Shown here: in pieces, positions 1 to 5,038 of the stretch | Layout: each line of letters opens with the position of its first letter | Position numbering within the stretch: position 1 is the first letter of the stretch | Notes under the pieces: generated by a model | Seen by the model: only the letters and a program-made list of their open reading frames with translations | Database searches by the model: none | What the model was told of the DNA's origin: nothing | NCBI GenBank assembly: GCA_003135595.1 | Contig: PLCI01000158.1 | Location: 1-6,000, forward strand | Direction of reading: 5' to 3' | Length of the DNA: 6,000 nt | Source of the DNA: Acidimicrobiaceae bacterium | Lineage (GTDB): Bacteria; Actinomycetota; Acidimicrobiia; Acidimicrobiales; RAAP-2 | Translations under genes and position numbers: made by a program

Positions 1-362
1 TCGAGGACCGCGTGGTGCTCGATCGAGGACACCACGAGCTTTGCGCGGTGGCCGCGCCGAGCCCGGTCGGCCGCGACGCCGAACACGGCGAGGTTGCACG
101 ACTCGGTCCCCCCACCGGTGAAGACCACCGCGCCGGGCGCGGAGCCCGTGAGCTCGGCCACCTCCTCGCGGGCGTCGTCGAGCGCGCGGCGCGCCGCGCG
201 CGCGGCACGGTGCGACCCGGTCGGGTTCCCCACCGTCCCGCTCTGGTACGGGGCCATCGCCTCGAGCACCTCGGGACGGCGAGGTGCGGTGGCCGCGTGG
301 TCGAAGTAGAGCGGTGCCGTGTCGTGAGGTGCCACTGGCCAGCGTGCCGTGACGTCCGTCAC
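1..362 (-). CDS. Cysteine desulfurase (IscS/NifS family, aminotransferase class V), N-terminal part
   Basis: This is the first 120 residues of a PLP-dependent cysteine desulfurase, which takes sulfur from L-cysteine for Fe-S clusters and tRNA thiolation. The gene runs off the left edge. Visible motifs are the N-terminal LYFDHAATAPRRPEV (residues 18-32), GNPTGSH (45-51), the cofactor-phosphate loop TGGGTESCNLA (82-92, compare TSGATESDNLA in IscS) and SIEHHAVL (113-120). H116 matches the His that stacks on PLP in IscS. The PLP lysine and the active-site cysteine loop lie outside the window. I chose the GTG at 362-360 because it overlaps the upstream gene's TGA in a GTGA junction. A second GTG at 335 would still leave every motif intact, and no clear Shine-Dalgarno is present, which fits translational coupling. 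In actinobacteria such a gene is often followed by mnmA, but that cannot be seen here. The family assignment is firm; the IscS versus NifS-like subtype is open. Confidence 0.9.
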   Translation of the reverse strand, partial: MTDVTARWPVAPHDTAPLYFDHAATAPRRPEVLEAMAPYQSGTVGNPTGSHRAARAARRALDDAREEVAELTGSAPGAVVFTGGGTESCNLAVFGVAADRARRGHRAKLVVSSIEHHAVL

Positions 363-1729
363 GTCGCCGCGACGAAGAACGTCTTCACGTTGGTGAACTC
401 CTGGATCCCGTGCGAGCCGAGCTCGCGGCCGTAGCCGGAGAGCTTGATCCCGCCGAAGGGCAGCTCGGGCGTCGAGACGACCATCGCGTTCACGAACACC
501 ATGCCGGCCTCGAGCTGCTCGATGCCGTGCTGCTGCTCGTGGTCGTCCTCGGCCCACACCGACGCTCCGAGGCCCCACCGTGAGTCGTTGGCGATCGCGA
601 TGGCGTGATCGAGGTCGTCGGCGACGAGCACGACCGCGACGGGGCCGAACAGCTCCTCGCACCCCGCGCGCATCGACGGATCCACGCCGGTCAGCACGGT
701 CGCGGGATAGAAGAACCCGGGACCCTCGGGCACGATGCCGCCGGTGGTCGCCGTTGCGCCCTTGGCGACCGAGTCGGCCACCTGGTCGGCGAGCTCGACA
801 CGTTGCGCGTCCGAGACGACCGGTCCGAGCATCGTCGCCGGATCGAACGGGTCGCCGACCACGACCTCGGACATCGCCGCCGTGAAGCGGTCCACGAACT
901 CGTCGGCGCGCGACGACACGACGATGAATCGCTTCGACGCGATGCAGGACTGCCCGTTGTTCTGGATGCGCGCGGTGACCGCGAGCGGCACCGTCCGCTC
1001 GAGGTCCGCGCTCGCAGCGACGACGAAGGGGTCCGACCCGCCAAGCTCCAGCACGGTCTTCTTGAGGCTCTGCCCGGCCGTGGCCGCGACGGAGCGGCCG
1101 GCGCGCTCCGAGCCGGTGAGCGTGACGGCCGCGATGCGGTCGTCGGCGATCACGCGTGCGACGTCCTCGACCGTCGCGAACAGGTTGGTGAAGACGCCCT
1201 CAGGGAAGCCGGCCCGCACGAAGAGGTGCTCGAGGAAGTCCGCGGTGCCCGGGACGTTGGAGGCGTGCTTGAGCACGCCCACGTTGCCCGCCATGATCGC
1301 GGGCGCTGCAAAGCGGACCACCTGCCACATCGGGAAGTTCCAGGGCATGATCGCGAGGACCGGGCCAAGCGGCTCGTAGCGGACGCCGCTGCGCGCAGCC
1401 GACGAGGCGATCTGCTCGGTCGCGAGGTAGCGCTCGGCATGCTCGGCGTAGTAGCGCATCGCGAGGGCGCACTTGGCGACCTCGCCTTTCGCCGAGGCGA
1501 ACGTCTTGCCCATCTCGGTCGTGAGGATCGTGGCGACGGTCGGTAGCTCGGCCTCAAGGACCTGGGCGGCCGAGGTCATGAGCATCGCGCGCTGCGCGAA
1601 GGGGATCGTCCGCCACGTCCGCCAGGTCTCGTGCGCTCGGTCGAGCCGTCGGTCGATCTCGGCGGCGTCGTGGTAGTCGAAGCGGACGACCTCTTGGCCG
1701 GTGGCTGGGTTGGTCGCGACGTAGGACAT
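359..1729 (-). CDS. gabD1: NADP-type succinate-semialdehyde dehydrogenase, GabD1-like aldehyde dehydrogenase
   Basis: This cytosolic aldehyde dehydrogenase probably oxidises succinic semialdehyde to succinate (GABA shunt or alternative TCA route). Numbered from Met at 1729 it has 456 residues: MSYVATNPATGQE start, PWNFP 129-133 (catalytic Asn131), VLKHASN around K154 (cofactor pocket), TLTGSERAG 204-211, LELGGSDPF with general base Glu228, QNNGQSC with nucleophile Cys262, EELFGP around 358-363, and PELPFGGIKLSGYGREL near the C-terminus. The motifs match mycobacterial GabD1 closely, including its length and its MSxATxNPATG N-terminus, so I prefer the start at 1729. An in-frame ATG at 1771 would add 14 low-complexity residues. 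The GGAGG before 1729 sits only one base from the ATG, too close to be an ideal ribosome site, so 1771 is not excluded. The stop overlaps the start of the cysteine desulfurase. The NADP preference and exact substrate are inferred from the family. Confidence 0.9.
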   Translation of the reverse strand: MSYVATNPATGQEVVRFDYHDAAEIDRRLDRAHETWRTWRTIPFAQRAMLMTSAAQVLEAELPTVATILTTEMGKTFASAKGEVAKCALAMRYYAEHAERYLATEQIASSAARSGVRYEPLGPVLAIMPWNFPMWQVVRFAAPAIMAGNVGVLKHASNVPGTADFLEHLFVRAGFPEGVFTNLFATVEDVARVIADDRIAAVTLTGSERAGRSVAATAGQSLKKTVLELGGSDPFVVAASADLERTVPLAVTARIQNNGQSCIASKRFIVVSSRADEFVDRFTAAMSEVVVGDPFDPATMLGPVVSDAQRVELADQVADSVAKGATATTGGIVPEGPGFFYPATVLTGVDPSMRAGCEELFGPVAVVLVADDLDHAIAIANDSRWGLGASVWAEDDHEQQHGIEQLEAGMVFVNAMVVSTPELPFGGIKLSGYGRELGSHGIQEFTNVKTFFVAAT

Positions 1730-1900
1730 GCCTCCATCATTGCCGCCAACTGACCCAGACCTGCCGTCCATCGAGACCCGTTCTCATCTGGCGCGACGGG
1801 GCCTCTGGTGGGCCGTGCCGCCGGCCACGACGCTCGGCACGAGACGACTGGTGAGGAACTAGGAGGTAACGTCCCCCGACACTGAGGATCGAGGTGCAAC
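1730..1900. other. Divergent intergenic spacer between gabD1 and the SGNH gene
   Basis: This spacer must hold promoters for both directions, but I see no convincing -35/-10 pair on either strand. It contains a perfect Shine-Dalgarno-like AGGAGGT at 1861-1867 with no usable start codon at the right distance. It also has a weak inverted repeat with 7-base arms (CGTGCCG 1814-1820, CGGCACG 1835-1841, 14-base loop), and the functional ribosome site of the next gene at 1891-1895. If gabD1 starts at 1771, the spacer shrinks to 1772-1900. Confidence 0.6.
1861..1867 (+). promoter_or_regulatory. Orphan Shine-Dalgarno-like AGGAGGT
   Basis: AGGAGGT is a full match to the anti-Shine-Dalgarno core, but the next 5-12 bases (AACGTCCCCC) hold no ATG, GTG or TTG. 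The real downstream start, ATG 1901, is 33 bases away and has its own GAGGT. It may be chance, or the remains of a ribosome site whose gene was displaced. Confidence 0.3.
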
Positions 1901-2836
1901 ATGCTCAGGCTTAAGGTCGCCGCGACGCTTCTCTCCGGCACACTCGTCCTCGGAATGGGCGGAGCCGTTGCAGCGGTATCAAGGTCCCGGCTGAACACGG
2001 CGCCAACCCTCCAGGCAATCAAGTCGTACGTCCTCGCGGGCGAAAAGCTGACCACGCTTCCAGCATCGCTGAGTGATCAGCTCACCTTGATGCCGTACGA
2101 CTTTTACAGCAGCCCACCGTGCGTGGTGGGCGGCGGCTCGACCATTCCCACCCATTGCGAGTTCGGCGACAAGTCTTCCAAGAACATTGTGGTGCTGGAC
2201 GGGGATTCGTTCGCGGGAATGTGGTTTCCAACGCTGGACGCCATTGCCACAAAGCACAAGCTAAAGATGTACCTGGTGTCGCGCCTGGCGTGCCCGTTTG
2301 CGCTGGTATCGGTCTCCGCCTCTTGCAAGTCGTGGCAGGCGAACGCCGCGACCTACATCAACAGCCTCAAGCCAACCGCGATCGTCTTTGCCAGCGAGAA
2401 CTTGTCCCCACTGCAGCCCTCCCAGGTTGCGATAACGCCGAAGGAGTATGCGGTCGGCATTTCGAGCGCGCTCGCCACCTTCACGTCCCCACACGTCCGG
2501 AAAATTGTCCTCCTCGGAATGCCCGCAGTCGCGTTTGGATCCCCGTCGACCGCAGTCGAACCGAATGGCTGCATTGCAGGTCATCTGAAGAGCCTGCGGT
2601 CGTGCGCCATTCCGCTAGCGACGGCGCTTATCAAGATTCGGATTGAGGATGACACCGCAGCAGCGAAATCTGCTGGCGCGACTCCGGTCTCCGTCACGTC
2701 ATTGTTCTGTCAGACGACGTGTCCAATGGTGGTTGACAAGAACCTCGTCTTCGCAGACCCATTTCACCTCAATGTCAATTACGCTGGGATCCTGTCGTCC
2801 GCGCTCGCCGAGTTGATCGGCGTCCGCAAGCTTTGA
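1901..2836 (+). CDS. Secreted stand-alone SGNH-fold hydrolase/transferase domain protein
   Basis: The product has 311 residues. An N-terminal hydrophobic segment (residues 4-26, ending AVAAVS) after a short basic n-region looks like a signal peptide or anchor, so the protein should act outside the cytoplasm. The rest resembles the SGNH domain found at the C-terminus of OafA-like acyltransferase-3 proteins. It has the nucleophile block VVLDGDSFAGMWFP (95-110, Ser103), a C-x-x-W element (C142, W145), and the closing block DPFHLNVNYAG with Asp286 and His289, completing a Ser-Asp-His triad. Eight cysteines (74, 86, 131, 142, 224, 235, 270, 274) suggest disulfides, which also fits export. The membrane acyltransferase-3 half is absent, so the partner and acyl substrate (cell-wall or exopolysaccharide ester) are unknown. 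GAGGT five bases before the ATG supports this start. Base composition is clearly lower in GC than its neighbours. The fold call is good; the biochemical role is inferred. Confidence 0.8.
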   Translation: MLRLKVAATLLSGTLVLGMGGAVAAVSRSRLNTAPTLQAIKSYVLAGEKLTTLPASLSDQLTLMPYDFYSSPPCVVGGGSTIPTHCEFGDKSSKNIVVLDGDSFAGMWFPTLDAIATKHKLKMYLVSRLACPFALVSVSASCKSWQANAATYINSLKPTAIVFASENLSPLQPSQVAITPKEYAVGISSALATFTSPHVRKIVLLGMPAVAFGSPSTAVEPNGCIAGHLKSLRSCAIPLATALIKIRIEDDTAAAKSAGATPVSVTSLFCQTTCPMVVDKNLVFADPFHLNVNYAGILSSALAELIGVRKL

Positions 2837-2847
2837 TTCCCTGACTC

Positions 2848-3627
2848 GTGGATCGCCTTGACGCAGCGAAGAGGGTTCTCGAGACCGCCCGCCTCGTCAG
2901 CGTGCTGACGGGTGCAGGCATCTCGACGGCATCGGGGATACCCGACTTCCGGGGGCCCGATGGCGTCTGGACCAAGGACCCCGCGGCCGAGGCGCTCTCG
3001 TCCTACGACACGTGGGTGACCGACGCCGACGTCCGACGGCGCGGGTGGCGCCGGCGACTGGAGTCGAGGGCGGTGCGACCGGCGCCCAACGACGGGCACC
3101 GCGCCCTGGTCGAGCTGGAGCGCACCGGACGACTCGACACCCTGGTCACCCAGAACGTCGACGGCCTGCACGCCGACGCCGGCACCGATCCCTCACGGCT
3201 CGTCGAGATCCACGGCTCGAGCCGCGAGGTGGTGTGCCTGCGGTGCGGCGATCGCGGGCCGATCGGCGCGGTGCTCGAGCGCGTCGCGCACGGCGAGGAC
3301 GACCCCGCGTGCCGAGTGGTCGTCGGCGAGTCGACCTGCGGCGGGATCCTGAAGTCAGCGACGATCTCGTTCGGCCAGTCGCTCGTCGCCACCGACCTCG
3401 AGCGCGCCGAGCTCGCGGCATCGCGCTGTGACGTGCTCCTCGCGGTCGGCTCGACACTGTCGGTGTGGCCAATCGCCGGCATGGTGCCGCGCGCACGCGA
3501 GGCGGGCGCCGCGGTGGTCGTGGTCAACGGGGCCCAAACGGCGATGGACTCGCTCGCGACGGTCCTCGTCACCGGGCCGATCGAGGTGGTGCTGCCGAAG
3601 CTCGTCGAAGGACTCTCGAGCCACTGA
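2848..3627 (+). CDS. NAD-dependent protein deacylase, Sir2 family (sirtuin)
   Basis: This 259-residue cytosolic sirtuin removes acyl groups from lysines using NAD, releasing nicotinamide and O-acyl-ADP-ribose. Motifs in order: VLTGAGIS (19-26) and GIPDFRG (30-36) of the NAD site, TQNVDGLH (101-108), catalytic His122 in EIHGS, a zinc ribbon with C130, C133, C155 and C164, KSATISFGQ (169-177), VGSTLSVWP (200-208) and VVNG (225-228). In place of the usual C-x2-C, the second zinc pair is C-x8-C, an insertion of about six residues. The usual Ala, Tyr and Arg markers of SIRT5-type desuccinylases are not obvious, so deacetylase or a related deacylase activity is more likely. GTG 2848 is the first start after an in-frame TGA at 2842; no Shine-Dalgarno is visible. 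It begins 11 bases after the SGNH gene, so it may be co-transcribed. It is convergent with the small gene that ends at 3645. Confidence 0.92.
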   Translation: MDRLDAAKRVLETARLVSVLTGAGISTASGIPDFRGPDGVWTKDPAAEALSSYDTWVTDADVRRRGWRRRLESRAVRPAPNDGHRALVELERTGRLDTLVTQNVDGLHADAGTDPSRLVEIHGSSREVVCLRCGDRGPIGAVLERVAHGEDDPACRVVVGESTCGGILKSATISFGQSLVATDLERAELAASRCDVLLAVGSTLSVWPIAGMVPRAREAGAAVVVVNGAQTAMDSLATVLVTGPIEVVLPKLVEGLSSH

Positions 3628-3644
3628 CAAGTGACAGGCGTGCG

Positions 3645-3773
3645 CTACTCGGCGGACTCGTCCTCGTGCCGGCGCCGTGGCCGGTAGGCGAACCACCAGA
3701 CGCTCGCGATCGCCGCGATCGCCCCCAGGATGCCGATCGCGGGCTTGGAGACGTTGCGGTGCTCGTCGGGCAT
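3645..3773 (-). CDS. Possible small single-pass membrane protein, 42 residues
   Basis: I do not recognise a family. The frame encodes 42 residues: a polar start MPDEHRNVSK, one hydrophobic segment (residues 11-30, PAIGILGAIAAIASVWWFAY), then a basic patch RPRRR and an acidic tail HEDESAE. The charge pattern predicts the C-terminus inside the cell. The frame opens further upstream to a GTG at 3830, but that extension would be encoded by the hairpin behind yceI, so I chose ATG 3773. Neither start has a good Shine-Dalgarno. It lies downstream of yceI on the same strand and ends 17 bases from the sir2 stop. A transmembrane helix followed by a basic stop-transfer patch argues for a real gene, but a chance frame in GC-rich DNA is possible. 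Confidence 0.5.
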   Translation of the reverse strand: MPDEHRNVSKPAIGILGAIAAIASVWWFAYRPRRRHEDESAE

Positions 3774-3792
3774 CGCCCAAGCGTACAGACCG

Positions 3793-3832
3793 TGGTGCCG
3801 CAGGTGGCCAAGGACGGTCACCTGCGGCACCA
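3793..3832 (-). terminator. Strong hairpin behind yceI, probable transcription terminator
   Basis: The arms TGGTGCCGCAGGTG (3793-3806) and CACCTGCGGCACCA (3819-3832) are perfect 14-base inverse complements around a 12-base loop. The hairpin starts six bases past the yceI stop codon. No T-run follows on the minus strand, so it would be a U-less terminator of the kind often proposed in GC-rich actinobacteria, or an mRNA-stabilising 3' structure. Confidence 0.65.
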
Positions 3833-3838
3833 GCGGCC

Positions 3839-4432
3839 CTAGGCGGTCTTGGCCGCCTGAACCTCGATCTCGAGCTCGATCTTGTTGCCGAGCACGAAGC
3901 TGCCGTTCTCGATGACGCCGTTGAAGTTGATGCCGAAGTCGCGCCGATCAAAGGAACCGGTGGCCTCGAAGCCGGCGACGGTCGAGTCGGGCGCCATGCC
4001 GGGGCCGGTGCCGAGGAACTCGAGGTCGAAGACGATCTCTTTGGTCGTCCCCTTGATCGTGAGATCCGCCACGAGGTCGAAGTGGCCGTCCCTGCGGGCG
4101 GTCACGCGCTTCGAGGCGAGGGTGAGCTCGGGGTAGGCCTCGACCTCGAGGAAGTCAGACGAGCGCAGGTGCTCGTCGCGCTGGGCCTGGTTGGTGACGA
4201 TGCTGGGCGCCTTGACAGACGCGCGCACCGAGGAGGACTCCGGGGTCTCGCCGATCACGAGGGTGCCCTCGAACTCCGTGAAGCTGCCGCGGACCTTGGA
4301 CGCCACCAGGTGTCGCGCCACGAAGCCCACGTGCGAGTGGATCGGGTCCACCGCGTAGGTCCCTGGGCTCGGCAGGGTGGTCGTTGACACACCATCAGCT
4401 GCTTGGTTGGACTGGACTTGGGTAGTGGTCAT
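3839..4432 (-). CDS. YceI-family protein (lipocalin-like, polyisoprenoid-binding fold)
   Basis: The product has 197 residues. After a polar 24-residue leader, residues 25-60 (TYAVDPIHSHVGFVARHLVASKVRGSF...FEGTL) form the typical YceI opening. Further family landmarks follow: NQAQRDEHLRSSDFLEVEAYPELT (81-104), LTIKGTTKEIVFDLEF (124-139) and a closing ATGSFDRRDFGINFNG (157-172). The fold is a beta-barrel that binds isoprenoid-like lipids in characterised members; the physiological role is often stress-related and poorly defined. There is no signal peptide, so it is probably cytoplasmic, unlike periplasmic E. coli YceI. The start at 4432 is supported by AAGGAG (4439-4444) six bases upstream and by the promoter just behind it. 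The frame stays open far upstream through marR and part of ileS, but that extension is noncoding. It is divergent from marR with a shared control region, so MarR repression is likely. Confidence 0.9.
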   Translation of the reverse strand: MTTTQVQSNQAADGVSTTTLPSPGTYAVDPIHSHVGFVARHLVASKVRGSFTEFEGTLVIGETPESSSVRASVKAPSIVTNQAQRDEHLRSSDFLEVEAYPELTLASKRVTARRDGHFDLVADLTIKGTTKEIVFDLEFLGTGPGMAPDSTVAGFEATGSFDRRDFGINFNGVIENGSFVLGNKIELEIEVQAAKTA

Positions 4433-4438
4433 GTGCTG

Positions 4439-4444
4439 CTCCTT
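4439..4444 (-). promoter_or_regulatory. Ribosome binding site of yceI
   Basis: AAGGAG on the minus strand lies six bases before the ATG at 4432. It decides this start against the much longer open frame that continues upstream. Confidence 0.8.
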
Positions 4445-4452
4445 GTTGGTCT

Positions 4453-4483
4453 TTGCACCAGTATACTTGCTACTACAGATACT
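4453..4483 (+). promoter_or_regulatory. Possible marR promoter overlapping the yceI promoter
   Basis: On the plus strand, TTGCAC at 4453-4458 and GATACT at 4478-4483 are 19 bases apart. The -10 matches consensus in four of six bases and the spacing is long, so it looks weaker than the opposing yceI promoter. It occupies almost the same DNA, so the two could not be bound by RNA polymerase at once. Confidence 0.45.
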
Positions 4484-4489
4484 GTGCAA
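4460..4489 (-). promoter_or_regulatory. Sigma-70-type promoter of yceI
   Basis: On the minus strand, a -35 TTGCAC (4489-4484) and a -10 TATACT (4465-4460) are separated by 18 bases. Both are close to consensus and stand out in this GC-rich window. Transcription would begin near 4453, giving a leader of about 20 bases that contains the AAGGAG ribosome site. Confidence 0.7.
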
Positions 4490-4549
4490 GCAGATTCTCT
4501 CAAGACAGAGAAGGTCGGCGGCCAGGCGAGCGAGGGGTGGATTGGTACC

Positions 4550-5038
4550 GTGACCAGCATGCCGGAAGCCACTGTGACGCCGGCATCGTGCACCGACCAG
4601 CGGGTGCTGCTCTTCGGGCTGCTGCTGGAGACGAACGCCCGGCTCGAGCGCCAGCTCGGCGCCGCACTGGAGCAGGCGGTCGGCTTGCCCCTCGCGTGGT
4701 TCGAGGTGCTGCTCCGCGTCCAGCGCTCCGAGGGCGGATTCCTCTCGATGTCCGAGCTCGCGAGCCAGACGGTCTACTCCTCTGGTGGCACGACGCGGCT
4801 CGTCGACCGGATCGAGAAGGACGGCTACCTCGAGCGGTTCGCGTGCCCGAGCGACCGGCGCTCGGTCCACGTCCGGCTCACCGGCGCCGGCGCGCTCGTC
4901 CTCGCCGAGGCGCTCGAGGCCCACGCGGTCCACCTCGAGAGCTACGTGACGTCCAAGCTCTCCGACGAGGAGCGAGAGAACCTCGAGACGGCGCTGCGCA
5001 AGCTGAACGGCGGCCCGCCGGCGTGCGCGTCCGGCTAG
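4550..5038 (+). CDS. MarR-family winged helix-turn-helix transcriptional regulator
   Basis: This is a DNA-binding dimeric regulator of MarR type, about 162 residues. Numbered from the Met at 4559: a helical dimerisation segment at residues 14-42, a winged helix with SMSELASQTVYSSGGTTRLV (63-82) then DRIEKDGYLER (83-93), a wing with the family's D-x-R hallmark in CPSDRRSVHVRLTGAG (96-111), and a C-terminal dimerisation helix from about 112 to 150. I chose GTG 4550 because GGTGG (4536-4540) lies nine bases upstream; ATG 4559, three codons later, is an equally plausible start. The frame is open back to 4403, but that part overlaps yceI and the operator and is not coding. It is divergent from yceI and likely represses both itself and yceI through the inverted repeat at 4453-4489. 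The ligand is unknown. Its stop overlaps the ileS stop. Confidence 0.9.
   Translation: MTSMPEATVTPASCTDQRVLLFGLLLETNARLERQLGAALEQAVGLPLAWFEVLLRVQRSEGGFLSMSELASQTVYSSGGTTRLVDRIEKDGYLERFACPSDRRSVHVRLTGAGALVLAEALEAHAVHLESYVTSKLSDEERENLETALRKLNGGPPACASG

Larger units (their letters stand above)
4453..4489. promoter_or_regulatory. Interrupted inverted repeat, probable MarR operator
   Basis: The left half TTGCACCAGTAT (4453-4464) and right half ATACTGTGCAA (4479-4489) are inverted copies, identical except for one extra C in the left half. Fourteen bases separate them. The repeat also contains the 8-base palindrome AGTATACT (4460-4467). It covers both promoters between marR and yceI, the usual place for an autoregulating MarR dimer to bind. 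The binding itself is inferred. Confidence 0.6.

Noticed and set aside
605..1546. 313-residue plus-strand open frame
   Set aside because: Antisense to gabD1, rich in Arg, Asp, Gly and His as expected from GC-rich shadow frames, with no recognisable motif. gabD1 carries all catalytic motifs on the other strand.
1814..1841. Inverted repeat CGTGCCG / CGGCACG as an operator or terminator
   Set aside because: Seven-base GC arms with a 14-base loop are expected by chance in such GC-rich DNA, and no gene ends nearby for a terminator.
1576..2055. 159-residue minus-strand open frame across the gabD1-SGNH spacer
   Set aside because: It overlaps both gabD1 in another frame and the SGNH gene antisense, and lacks any motif.
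3677..4387. 236-residue plus-strand open frame
   Set aside because: Antisense to yceI and the hairpin; composition typical of a shadow frame.
4403..4549. Upstream extension of the marR frame
   Set aside because: It overlaps yceI and reads through the operator and promoters; MarR homology begins only after 4559.
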